34,683 bases of DNA from VGLO01 sp964599285 (GCA_964599285.1 CAZREI010000011.1:1-34683); one strand, 5' to 3'; shown: positions 24,082-31,880, numbered from the stretch's first letter. Translations and numbers: made by a program. Notes: generated from the sequence alone by a model not told the origin.

Positions 24082-24322
24082 ATAAGCCCCTGCTGGTTAA
24101 TTTATGGCACACGCTGGGACCTTGTGATCTTTTCATCACCAGACCTGCGGTCGCCAATCTTTTAACATGTTCCGATATGGTTTTGAAGTTAACATCCAAG
24201 ATTTCTGAAATATTGATTATGGAAAGTTCGGGCCTGTTCTTTAGTAATTCCAAAATTTGGATTCTGCGGTGATTGGAAACGCCTCTGATAATCCGTTCTA
24301 ATTGATGATAACTTTTGGCCAT
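24050..24322 (-). CDS. ArsR-type winged-helix regulator
   Basis: This 90-residue DNA-binding protein has the winged-helix core HRRIQILELLKNRPELSI, the recognition helix NISEILDVNFKTISEHVKRLATAG, and a wing MKRSQGPSVCHKLT. No paired cysteine metal site is seen, so it is probably not a metal sensor. The last 8 residues (LMFLRTLE) and the stop are encoded by a palindrome (24050-24081) whose perfect copy lies upstream at 24398-24429, a natural candidate operator for autoregulation. Confidence 0.8.
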   Translation of the reverse strand: MAKSYHQLERIIRGVSNHRRIQILELLKNRPELSIINISEILDVNFKTISEHVKRLATAGLVMKRSQGPSVCHKLTSRGLSILMFLRTLE

Positions 24323-24397
24323 AAATTTAGTGAAAGTATATCTTGAAATGATATAGGGAACGGTACAGAGAATACTATATCACCTTCTCCCCAGTTG

Positions 24398-24429
24398 CTA
24401 CTCCAATGTTCTCAAGAACATTGGAGTAG
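24398..24429. repeat. Perfect 15-bp-arm palindrome upstream of the ArsR gene
   Basis: CTACTCCAATGTTCT (24398-24412), a CA loop, then AGAACATTGGAGTAG (24415-24429). It lies between pgk and the ArsR start. It could be an operator, a processing hairpin or a repeat; there is no T-run for a terminator. Confidence 0.8.
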
Positions 24430-24468
24430 TAGTCTTCACTTTCTTTTCTCTGGTAATCTGATGATCTT

Positions 24469-25500
24469 TTATTGCTCAAGTGCTTTAAGCCCGGGCAATA
24501 CTTCTCCGGAAAGATAATCCAACATGGCTCCTCCCCCGGTACTTATGTAGCTGAACTTATCCAGCATACCTTCTTGGTGCAAAAATGCAATGGTTTCTCC
24601 GCCGCCTGCCACCGAAAATGCTTTACTTTTTATGATGGTTTTGGCGATTTCCCGCGTGCCGTTTTGGTAGCGTTCGTCTTCAACTTGGCCGAACGGGCCA
24701 TTCCAGACGATCATTTTGGCAGCCAGGATTTTTTCGGTAAACATTTTGATGGCAGCCTGATCAATATCCGGCGCTTCCAAATTATTTTCCGGGCCAATGA
24801 TGTTTGTTCGGGTCAACGACAAAGTCATCAGTTCTTTTTTTATCAAACCGCTGACTAGCACCACGTCCGCGATTTGTGAAATTTTTTCAATGAATCTGGA
24901 TTTGGTTTGGACTTTTTTGCCGCCGACGATGGCCACAAACGGCCGCTTAGGTTTTTGCAACAGTTTGTTTAAGTGCGAAAGTTCATCTTGCACGAGCAAG
25001 CCCGCGCCGCTTGGCAAAAACTTGGGAATGCCAACAATGGAAGCGTGTGCCCGGTGGCAATCGGCAAAAGCGTCGTTAATGTACAAGTCGCCAAGGCCGG
25101 CCAGCGCTTTGGCAAACGCAGGGTCGTTGTCAGTTTCCTCTTTATGAAATCTTACGTTTTCAAGTAACAAAATTTGCCCGGCCTGCAATTGTGAAATTTT
25201 TTCTTCAACCTCAGGACCAACACAGTCATCGGCTTTTTGGACGGGAAGTTTGATTACATTTTCCAGCACCCGGCCAACGTTGTCTAAACGCAAGGCCGGC
25301 ACTATTTTACCATCAGGCTCGCCCAAATGGCTTATAATAATAATTTTTGCTTTCTTTTTTACCAGATATTGAATGGTCGGCAAACTTTTTTCAATCCTGA
25401 AATTTTCCAAAACAACGCCGTGCTCATCAATGGGCACATTAAAATCACACCGCACCAAAACTCTCATATCTTTTACTTTAAAATCTTTAACTGTTTTCAT
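24469..25500 (-). CDS. pgk: Phosphoglycerate kinase, shortened
   Basis: Transfers phosphate between 1,3-bisphosphoglycerate and ADP in glycolysis. Present: VRCDFNVP, ISHLGEPDG, LLENVRFHKEET, INDAFADCHRAHAS (substrate side), then IVGGKKVQTKSRF, WNGPFGQVE and the GGGETIAFL/STGGGAMLDYLSG nucleotide loops. At 343 residues it is about 50-60 shorter than usual. The missing part lies between VLVSGLI and WNGPFG, where the normal GGxMANTF segment and following helices are absent. The frame opens at 25554, but ATG at 25500 (MKTVKDFKVKDMRV) is the family start; the extra residues come from the TACGAAT repeat. Confidence 0.9.
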   Translation of the reverse strand: MKTVKDFKVKDMRVLVRCDFNVPIDEHGVVLENFRIEKSLPTIQYLVKKKAKIIIISHLGEPDGKIVPALRLDNVGRVLENVIKLPVQKADDCVGPEVEEKISQLQAGQILLLENVRFHKEETDNDPAFAKALAGLGDLYINDAFADCHRAHASIVGIPKFLPSGAGLLVQDELSHLNKLLQKPKRPFVAIVGGKKVQTKSRFIEKISQIADVVLVSGLIKKELMTLSLTRTNIIGPENNLEAPDIDQAAIKMFTEKILAAKMIVWNGPFGQVEDERYQNGTREIAKTIIKSKAFSVAGGGETIAFLHQEGMLDKFSYISTGGGAMLDYLSGEVLPGLKALEQ

Positions 25501-25585
25501 TACTTGGCTACGAAATACGAAAAAATACGAATATACGAAAACAAACAAGCACATTCGTATATTCGTAAAAATTCGTATTTAGTAG
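25501..25585. repeat. TACGAATATACGAA palindromic element
   Basis: GGCTACGAAATACGAA with AAATACGAATATACGAA on the left mirrors TTCGTATATTCGT and ATTCGTATTTAGTAGC on the right. It fills the gap between pgk and the ATPase gene. Confidence 0.75.
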
Positions 25586-27496
25586 CTAAAGTTTAACTTT
25601 CTGGCCAGGATTAATGACACCACTGTTTGGTTTTTCATCTTTTGCAGATTCCTCTTTTTCCGGTTTTTCTTCTGTTCCATGTGGTTTTGCGCCGTGCCCT
25701 GAGCTTGTCGAAGGGTTAGTTTCCCCAGCCTCGACTCGCTCGCCTCGATCTGATAATCGAGTCGGAGCGGGCTGTCCAGGCGAGGCGGGCGCGTTTTTCC
25801 GCGATTTATTCTGCAATGATTCATCCAGTGCCTTTTTCAAATCAGACAAATTAATTTCCTTGCGCTTTGGTTTTTGGTCTTCCGGTTTTCTTTTTGCCGA
25901 AAACGGAATATTTTCTATTTTTACCGGCGCGTCATTATTTCTGTCTTGCGCGAGCGCTTGCGGTGGCGCGATTTTACCAGAATCGGTCAGCGGCTTTGGC
26001 CCATTTTTTTCAGCCAGCTGGCGGATTTTTTTCAAACATGATTTGCAATAGACCGGCCGGCCGGGTTTTGGCTCAAAAATGGTTTTGGTGGGTTTGCCGC
26101 AGACCGAACAAATGGCATCGTACAAAATAGTCTGGTCGGAATTGGTAGCCGTCGCCACGGTGCCCATGGGTTTGGCCGCTGGTTTTTTGGCATCAAACGA
26201 AGTTGGCGCGGCCGACGCTTGTCCGCTTTCCGTCCAGGTTTTTATTTTTTCCTCAACAATTTCCTTTTTGACACCATAGCGATCGCGCGACGCCTGAATA
26301 ATTTTTTCCCGGTTAGAATTTTCAAGCGGAACCGGCGGCGCCAGGGTTTGAGCCGAAAACGGATGCGAAGCCACGCCGTCAATCATCAGTTTTAAATAAA
26401 TATTGTACTTGCTCAAATTGACCAAATCCTCGGCCGTAAATTCCGGAGAAAATTCCTTTTCCAAAAATTCGGCGTCTTCGGCGCCAACCCGAAAAACCGC
26501 CAGCGTCCCCACGTTGCCAAACACCGCGTCGCGCACAATTTCATCCATTTGGCTGATGTACTGGTGCCCCACCGTCAGGCACAGCCGGTACTTGCGGGCT
26601 TCGGATAAAATGTTGGCAAACGATTCGGTGGCAAAATTTTGAAACTCGTCAACATATAAATAAAAGTCTCTGCGCTCCTCTTCCGGAATGTCCACCCGCG
26701 ACATGGCCGCCAGCTGTATTTTGGTAATCAGCAAAGCTCCCAAAAGCCGTGAGTTGTCTTCGCCAATCCGCCCTTTTGACAAATCCAAAATCAAAATCTT
26801 TTCATCGTCCATGATCTGGCGCATGTTGATGGTGGACTTGGTTTGGCCGATGATATTGCGGATTAACGCGTTGGACACAAACTGCCCCACCTTGTTTTGG
26901 ATGGCCGCCGTCGCTTCTATTTCATAGCGCTGGGTGTAGCGGGCGTACTCGGTCACCCAAAAGGATTTTACAATCGGGTCGGTAATGTTGGCCACCACTT
27001 CTTTGCGATATTCCGGATCGGCCAGCATGCGGTTGACCCCCAAAAGCGTTGAATCCGGATATTCCAGTAAAGCCAAAATGGCATTGTTTAAAATGTACTC
27101 CATTCGAGCGGACCAAACATCCGGCCAGACTTTTTTAAACACACCCATCAGCCCGCCAGCCACCAAATGCCGGTATTTAAAGTCCACCTTTTCCATGACG
27201 TTAAAGGCAATGGGGAAATCCAAATCGGCGGGATTCAAAAACACCACATCTTTGATGCGTTCGGCTGGCACAAAATCCAGCAATTTTTCCGCGCCTTCGC
27301 CGTGCGGGTCCACATAGGCAACGCCGTGTCCGTTTTGGATGTCCTGGATGGCCATGTTCTCCATTAAATTGGACTTGCCCATGCCGGTTTTTCCGATGGT
27401 ATAAAAATGGCGCCGGCGGTCGTCCTGCTTGATGCCAAACTTCTTTTTTTGATTTCGAAAGGAAGTCAATCCAAAAAACGTTACCTTATTATCCAT
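25586..27496 (-). CDS. TraG/VirD4/HerA-like ATPase with C-terminal zinc ribbon
   Basis: This 636-residue P-loop ATPase has Walker A IGKTGMGKSN (residues 34-43), the AYVDPHGEGAE segment of conjugative coupling ATPases, a hexameric-ATPase Walker B YLYVDEFQNFA (about 280-290) and sensor LTVGHQYISQ. The C-terminal half holds a zinc ribbon (CSVCGKPT...VYCKSCLKK, about 455-490) and a disordered tail. The tail contains NAPASPGQPAP...ERVEAGET and STSSGHGAK, encoded by palindromic repeats (25697-25793). The membrane partner gene lies upstream at 27717-29117, a pairing I have seen in Patescibacteria. It probably powers DNA or protein export in a conjugation-like or pilus-like machine. Confidence 0.85.
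   Translation of the reverse strand: MDNKVTFFGLTSFRNQKKKFGIKQDDRRRHFYTIGKTGMGKSNLMENMAIQDIQNGHGVAYVDPHGEGAEKLLDFVPAERIKDVVFLNPADLDFPIAFNVMEKVDFKYRHLVAGGLMGVFKKVWPDVWSARMEYILNNAILALLEYPDSTLLGVNRMLADPEYRKEVVANITDPIVKSFWVTEYARYTQRYEIEATAAIQNKVGQFVSNALIRNIIGQTKSTINMRQIMDDEKILILDLSKGRIGEDNSRLLGALLITKIQLAAMSRVDIPEEERRDFYLYVDEFQNFATESFANILSEARKYRLCLTVGHQYISQMDEIVRDAVFGNVGTLAVFRVGAEDAEFLEKEFSPEFTAEDLVNLSKYNIYLKLMIDGVASHPFSAQTLAPPVPLENSNREKIIQASRDRYGVKKEIVEEKIKTWTESGQASAAPTSFDAKKPAAKPMGTVATATNSDQTILYDAICSVCGKPTKTIFEPKPGRPVYCKSCLKKIRQLAEKNGPKPLTDSGKIAPPQALAQDRNNDAPVKIENIPFSAKRKPEDQKPKRKEINLSDLKKALDESLQNKSRKNAPASPGQPAPTRLSDRGERVEAGETNPSTSSGHGAKPHGTEEKPEKEESAKDEKPNSGVINPGQKVKL
25697..25793. repeat. Two adjacent palindromic inserts in the ATPase gene
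   Basis: CCCTGAGCTTGTCGAAGGG (25697-25715) is the same repeat as in rnpB. Next to it (25723-25793) lies an expanded version of the helicase insert at 2631-2667, with an additional internal CTCGATCTGATAATCGAG palindrome. Confidence 0.8.
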
Positions 27497-27716
27497 AAAT
27501 TAAATTTGAAATTTACAATTTGAAATTTGCTGTTTGTTTGGATAAACAAACTCCTCGCAAGTGCATCAATTTGAAATGTTACAATGTTGAAATTTGAAAA
27601 CGTGACGTCAAGTTTCAGTCATTTCAAATTTAGACATTCGTGCCGCGCGCTGCGGCGCGCGGCTTGATTTTAAATTGTAAATTTCAAATTTTAAATTAGC
27701 GCTATTTCGTAGCCAT
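27497..27716. repeat. AATTTGAAATTTACAATTT palindromic element
   Basis: The outer arms TAAATTTGAAATTTACAATT and TAAATTGTAAATTTCAAATT flank a GTTTGTTTGGATAAACAAAC hairpin and a perfect GCCGCGCGC/GCGCGCGGC stem (27643-27664). No gene seen in these 220 bases. Confidence 0.75.
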
Positions 27717-29117
27717 TTACTCTGTTGGTAAATTAGGTGGTGGGCCTCCTTTCTTTGATTCCACTCTGGCCATGGTGGGCGCTACCAAGCCGGTGATCTT
27801 AATTGGGAAGTGATACAGCGTCGCCAATTCTTCGGTATTTAAAATGGCCATTTCTCTGGTTCTATCAGGAAACAGCGGCGTGAAACGCTGGACATAGTTT
27901 CTAAATTGCCGCCTTTGCCTCATCAGCGGGATGGCGGTTCGGAAAATATAGTGGGTTTTTGGCCGGGTCTTTGTGGTAAACCGGATGTAGTTTAAATTAT
28001 TAGTCTGGAAATGGGAAAAATAGGATCTGGTAAGGATCCTGTTGGCCGACTGGTAATTTTCCCTTTTAGCAACATATACTCCGCGGATATTAGTTCTGAA
28101 TATTGGCCGTTTTAATTTATTTTCCACTTCAGTAAGAATCTCTCTTTCACCAGGAGAAAGTAGTAATTCCCTATCTGTCCCTTCTTCAGTTTTTGCCGAC
28201 TCAAGCCATTTATAGGTTGCCTTTTCACCCGCACCTTCTTTTTTGGGCCCGGCAATTAAGTGGTAAGCCATTTCCCAAATATCTTCCACAAAAGTTTTGT
28301 TAGACTTTACTGGACGGTTAGATAACTTTCCGATTTCTTTTTTGGCATCATTATAAAATCCCGGCTCATTATCTTCTTGCACAGCAATAGTAATAAATTG
28401 CAACCAAAATTGCTCTCCGGGCCCTAATCTTGACATTAACTCAAGAAGCGAAGACATCGGGTCAATCCTTTTTTCTTCGGCGGAAATTTTTTCTCCCGCC
28501 GGTTCAAAAAATTTTTCATAGGTTCGTATGGGGTAAACCTCTGGCTTTCTGCCTAAAATAAAATCTTCGCCATACGTATTCCATTCTTTGTTGGGAAGAT
28601 TTTGAGGAACAGCCTGGGTGTAATCGGCAACCTCGTGAATTTCCAGTTCCGGATAGTGCCCATACAAAGCGGTTTCCAGCGTGACCTTGTAGTCAGCCGG
28701 AACCCTTACATAAAAATGCAAAGCTCCTTCAATGCTAACAATTTCCCATGACATCCAACCCGGGGCATCCGCCAATTGGCCTTCACACCAGCGCTCCCGC
28801 CAATTAGCCGGAAAAATAAGGGGGGCCCACATATTGGTAAACACGTCTTCCATGGCTTTTAAGGGAACCAACACTTCTTTGGGCGGTACTATTTCCAACA
28901 TCGCCCATTTTTTGTTGGCGTAATTGTAATCCCAGTTCATCCACCAGATGTATTGAGTTTTCAGTTCAATGGACAAAATCAGCGGGAAAATCACCCACCA
29001 CCACACCCGCAAAAACGGTACAAAAAGCACGATGAGCATGATAAGTACCCACCAGAGCGACCCGATCAGAATCCGCTGAGCCAGGCGCAATCCAAAAAAA
29101 TAATCTGAAAAAGCCAT
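27717..29117 (-). CDS. Membrane-anchored partner of the TraG-like ATPase (secretion-type protein)
   Basis: This 466-residue protein starts with two or three membrane helices (ILIGSLWWVLIMLIVLFVPF, VWWWVIFPLILSIEL), followed by a large soluble domain with no motif I can name. Trp-rich stretches (YIWWMNWDYNYANKKWAML) and WLQFITIAVQEDNEPGFYND stand out. Its architecture matches the conserved Patescibacteria protein encoded next to TraG/VirB4-like ATPases (DUF8128-like, from memory). It probably forms the membrane base on which the ATPase docks. No catalytic residues are recognised. Confidence 0.65.
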   Translation of the reverse strand: MAFSDYFFGLRLAQRILIGSLWWVLIMLIVLFVPFLRVWWWVIFPLILSIELKTQYIWWMNWDYNYANKKWAMLEIVPPKEVLVPLKAMEDVFTNMWAPLIFPANWRERWCEGQLADAPGWMSWEIVSIEGALHFYVRVPADYKVTLETALYGHYPELEIHEVADYTQAVPQNLPNKEWNTYGEDFILGRKPEVYPIRTYEKFFEPAGEKISAEEKRIDPMSSLLELMSRLGPGEQFWLQFITIAVQEDNEPGFYNDAKKEIGKLSNRPVKSNKTFVEDIWEMAYHLIAGPKKEGAGEKATYKWLESAKTEEGTDRELLLSPGEREILTEVENKLKRPIFRTNIRGVYVAKRENYQSANRILTRSYFSHFQTNNLNYIRFTTKTRPKTHYIFRTAIPLMRQRRQFRNYVQRFTPLFPDRTREMAILNTEELATLYHFPIKITGLVAPTMARVESKKGGPPPNLPTE

Positions 29118-29141
29118 TAGAAGTTTTTAGTTTTAGGTTCC

Positions 29142-29214
29142 GGCCGCGCCGCCCAGAGACGGGGCGAATCGGCTACGGCCAATTACGCCTCGCGTCTGGC
29201 CGGGCGGCGCGGCC
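29142..29214. repeat. G/C palindrome enclosing the GAGACGGGGCGAAT stem
   Basis: Perfect arms GGCCGCGCCGCCC (29142-29154) and GGGCGGCGCGGCC (29202-29214) enclose the stem also found inside 14344-14515. Confidence 0.8.
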
Positions 29215-29221
29215 TGTTAGT

Positions 29222-29602
29222 TTAGGTTTTATTAGTTTTCAGTTCTTGAAGCATTAAGAATTTTTCGTAAGCATAGATTCCTTTTAGTAAAATGGTATAG
29301 TCATTGACTAGCTTTTCTGCCTTTTCTTTTTCTATAAAACCCTTTCGGTAAGACCTATGAATATTACGTTTGGTTTCTTCTGCTTCTCCTTTCGCAATGT
29401 TTAAAAATCTGATTTTTTCTTTTATCGATCCTTTATGATATGATTCCGCGATATTATTACACACAGAACAAGAAGACCTTCTTAGTTGGTCAACACTTCT
29501 ATATATTTCGTCCTTTGGGAATAATTTAGTGGCGTTATGGACTTCAATTTCTAAATCTTCAGCCATTGTATAAATCCATAAATTCTCTAATCCTGTGGCC
29601 AT
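29222..29602 (-). CDS. Four-helix-bundle protein, S23 family (second copy)
   Basis: This 126-residue helical protein has the family pattern: NLWIYTMAEDLEIEVHNATKLFPKDE, SVDQLRRSSCSVCNNIAESYHKGS, RFLNIAKGEAEETKRNIHRSYRKGF. Role unknown, as for the copy at 4112-4486, to which it is only distantly similar. Inverted GTTTAGGTTT repeats lie on both sides (about 29218-29243 and 29610-29635), again suggesting a repeat-flanked cassette inserted between operon genes. Confidence 0.85.
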   Translation of the reverse strand: MATGLENLWIYTMAEDLEIEVHNATKLFPKDEIYRSVDQLRRSSCSVCNNIAESYHKGSIKEKIRFLNIAKGEAEETKRNIHRSYRKGFIEKEKAEKLVNDYTILLKGIYAYEKFLMLQELKTNKT

Positions 29603-29654
29603 AACTATAAACTTGTTAAACCTAAACTTTAAACTATCAACTAATAACTACTGC

Positions 29655-29870
29655 TCACCTTAGTATATCTGGCAGATATTGCAGCAAAATGGAAATCAGG
29701 GAAATAATCAAAAACCCGATAGTAAAAAACTCAAAGGTATACAAAAGCGGCACGATAACCGTCGTGGTATTTTTTTCATGCCAGTAGTAAATCAAAGAAA
29801 CAAAAACCACATAAAAAAGCGCCGTAAGGGAAATTAAAATAACCATCCCCCAAAAAAAGTAAGAAATCAT
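29655..29870 (-). CDS. Small two-helix membrane protein
   Basis: This 71-residue protein consists of two membrane helices (FFWGMVILISLTALFYVVFVSL and FEFFTIGFLIISLISILL) joined by a short loop YYWHEKNTTTVIV. Not recognised. It lies upstream of the secretion-type gene pair, interrupted by the S23-type cassette, so it may be a small subunit of the same apparatus. Confidence 0.55.
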   Translation of the reverse strand: MISYFFWGMVILISLTALFYVVFVSLIYYWHEKNTTTVIVPLLYTFEFFTIGFLIISLISILLQYLPDILR

Positions 29871-29915
29871 GATTTTTTAATCTTTTATTTATTATACGCT
29901 CCTAAATAGTCAAAA

Positions 29916-30950
29916 TCAATCAATGACCTTTAGTACTTTTTCTTGTAATCTGTAGCTATTCCCATGTCTCAACAATCCGGCATAGGAACTGACAGTCGCC
30001 AAGGTTGGGTTGTCAGACAATTTTCTAAACATCTTGCGTTTGGTGGCAGTCCTTAACACTCGGTGGTCAAAAAAATGCACCCAGCCCAGAAAATCCATGC
30101 CGGACGATAAGGTTTTAATGAAAACTTTGTTCGGATGCATGGTAAGGTTGAGGCGACTGCGTAAAAATTCCTGGATGACGGGAATGAGATACTCTAAGCA
30201 AGGCTTGCTGTCCGAAAAAATCACGAAATCATCGGCATACCTAATGTAATACTTGACCCTTGCTTGGTTTTTTACAAATTGATCAAATTCATTCATATAT
30301 ACATTGCAAAACAGCTGGCTGGTTAGGTTGCCCAGTGGCAAGCCGGTTTGCGGTCTGTCGCTGTCAAAACTATCGATAATCTCTTGAAGCAGGGCTATTA
30401 CTTTCTGATCGGCGATATGGGCTTTCAGAATATCCATGAGAATCTGCTGGTCAATGGAGTGAAAGAACTTCCTGATGTCGCATTTAAGAATCCAACAAGT
30501 TTTGGTATTGTTTTTGGAAACTTTACGACCGAATTGTAAAAACCGTTCCAGGGCTTTGTGTGTACCCTTGGCAGTCTGGCAGGAAAACGAATCAGCAATG
30601 AACGTTGGCTGGAAAACGGGATACAGCTTCCGATAAATGGCGCGGTGCAGGAGCCGATCACGCACCGTAGCTTTGTGGATGATTCTTGGTTTTGGGTCGC
30701 TGATCTTAAACTGATGATACGGACCGTGGTACCAGGCACTATTGATAAGATCATCGTGTAGTGATAGGATATTATCCATCAGGTACAGCTGGAACTCTTG
30801 CACACCACGCTTACCACGTTTGCCGCGCAAAAATTCCTGCCAGGCTGAAAGTAGGTTTTCCATATTCACTAATTCCTCCCACGCCAATGGAGCGAGATCA
30901 GCCGCACCATCAGACGGGGCGGCAAAATTATGATCCAAAACAATTTTCAT
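29916..30950 (-). CDS. DGR-type reverse transcriptase
   Basis: The 344-residue RT copies the TR RNA with errors at adenines. RT motifs: NLLSAWQEFLRGKRGKRG (N-terminal DGR-type helix), DPKPRIIHKATVRDRLLHRAI, CDIRKFFHSID (motif A), the DGR-diagnostic GLPLGNLTSQLFCNVYMNEFD (positions of the usual GxxQG motif replaced by SQ), the active site YIRYADDFVIFS, and GMDFLGWVHF. No endonuclease or maturase domain is present. The start at 30950 is preceded by AGAGGA. A run of nine G (minus strand) lies in its leader. The gene is divergent from avd. Confidence 0.95.
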   Translation of the reverse strand: MKIVLDHNFAAPSDGAADLAPLAWEELVNMENLLSAWQEFLRGKRGKRGVQEFQLYLMDNILSLHDDLINSAWYHGPYHQFKISDPKPRIIHKATVRDRLLHRAIYRKLYPVFQPTFIADSFSCQTAKGTHKALERFLQFGRKVSKNNTKTCWILKCDIRKFFHSIDQQILMDILKAHIADQKVIALLQEIIDSFDSDRPQTGLPLGNLTSQLFCNVYMNEFDQFVKNQARVKYYIRYADDFVIFSDSKPCLEYLIPVIQEFLRSRLNLTMHPNKVFIKTLSSGMDFLGWVHFFDHRVLRTATKRKMFRKLSDNPTLATVSSYAGLLRHGNSYRLQEKVLKVID

Positions 30951-30997
30951 AGCAATAGCAATTCCTCTAACCCCCCCCCTCAGCCAGCCATTTTGGA

Positions 30998-31327
30998 TTG
31001 AGCATTATCCAAAAATTAGTCGGGGCTTACAAAATATGGCAGCAACTGGTGCCACATTTTCCTAAAAATTCTAAATACACCCTTGGAGCAAAGATAGATT
31101 CTTTATTTTTAGAAGTTATTGAACAAACTATCCGAGCAAGCATTTCGGACAAAGTGGAAAAAATGATAGCTCTTAAAAAAGCTTCTGTGGCGTTGGACTT
31201 AGTTAAATTCTTTTTGCAGATTGCGTGGGAATTAAAAAATCTTGAAAACAAAGAATACATCCGCATTTCAGAAAAGCTGGCTGAAATTGGCAGAATGCTG
31301 GGCGGCTGGATTAAATCGTTAAAGTAG
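30998..31327 (+). CDS. avd: Avd, DGR accessory four-helix-bundle protein
   Basis: This 109-residue, basic, four-helix protein has the Avd family pattern: KLVGAYKIWQQLVPHFPKNSKYTLG (helix 1 and turn), KIDSLFLEVIEQTIRASIS, MIALKKASVALDLVKFFLQIAWELKN, and IRISEKLAEIGRMLGGWIKSL. Avd forms a pentamer that binds the RT and TR RNA and is needed for mutagenic homing. Only TTG at 30998 is available as start; an in-frame stop lies at 30968. It is on the plus strand, opposite to RT, TR and the target gene, with only 47 bases to RT. Confidence 0.85.
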   Translation: MSIIQKLVGAYKIWQQLVPHFPKNSKYTLGAKIDSLFLEVIEQTIRASISDKVEKMIALKKASVALDLVKFFLQIAWELKNLENKEYIRISEKLAEIGRMLGGWIKSLK

Positions 31328-31351
31328 AAAAAACCACCTTATCTAAGGTGG
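31328..31351 (-). terminator. Terminator of the TR transcript
   Basis: CCACCTTA (31334-31341) and TAAGGTGG (31344-31351); on the minus strand it is followed by TTTTTT. It lies between avd and TR, so the TR RNA ends here rather than reading into RT. Confidence 0.75.
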
Positions 31352-31363
31352 AAACAAAGAGAG

Positions 31364-31496
31364 TTGCGGGGGACGAACAACAACTGATTGTCCGGATTGA
31401 ACTCATTGTCAGGGTTGCCATAGTTGTTGTTGAGCCACCGGCCATCGTCGTTGCGTTCAACGTTGAACACACGAAGATTGCCATCCGAGTCGGTAT
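31364..31496 (-). other. DGR template repeat (TR)
   Basis: 133 bases aligned without gaps to VR at a constant offset of 530. Read on the minus strand it is rich in AAC/AAT codons (NNNYGNPDNEFNPDNQ if translated). About 16-18 positions differ from VR, each an A in TR; only three differences are elsewhere. The 21 bases at the 3' end (TTGTTGTTCGTCCCCCGCAA region) are identical to VR, the expected IMH-like priming zone. Confidence 0.95.
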
Positions 31497-31499
31497 TGT

Positions 31500-31779
31500 G
31501 TAAAACACCATCCATGCCACTGCCTCGTTAAAAGCTTAGTAAGAGGCTGTACCCATACTTTAATGTTTCACACCAAGTATCTTTGTTTTTTACTAATCAG
31601 GCATGGCGCTCCCGAAAGCCTTTTGCCGCCGGGAATCCGCATGTTCCTGAAATATAGAATTCGGCTGCCTGATCCCTCTTTCAAGATTCTCAACCATCAG
31701 CGGTCCTTCAATCTATAATACCCCTGGAAATCAGAACATATTAGCCTACTATCCGATTTTTATTCTATCACAATGATGT
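31500..31779 (-). other. TR RNA leader region
   Basis: 280 bases without a gene, upstream of TR on the minus strand and bounded by the target-gene terminator. It contains short complementary segments such as AGGC...GCCT around TTTCGGGAGCGCCATG. TR RNA leaders in other DGRs bind Avd; function here is inferred. A weak TATTAT (-10) candidate lies near 31716, with no good -35. Confidence 0.4.
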
Positions 31780-31824
31780 AAAAAAAGAAGCCTTGTGAAA
31801 AATCTGATGATTTTTCACAAGGCT
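31780..31824 (-). terminator. Terminator of the DGR target gene, possible homing hairpin
   Basis: A perfect 16-bp stem (31789-31804 with 31809-31824) has a 4-base loop; on the minus strand it is followed by TCTTTTTTT. Some DGRs require a hairpin just after VR for homing, so it may have two roles. Confidence 0.8.
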
Positions 31825-31880
31825 TTGTGCCAAGGGTGCAAGGAACCAAAGCAAGAGCCAAAATTCCAAGAGCCCAAGGC

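Noticed and set aside
31311..31520. Minus-strand open frame across the TR
   Set aside because: It is the non-coding template repeat in another frame; it has no RBS and no start consistent with VR.
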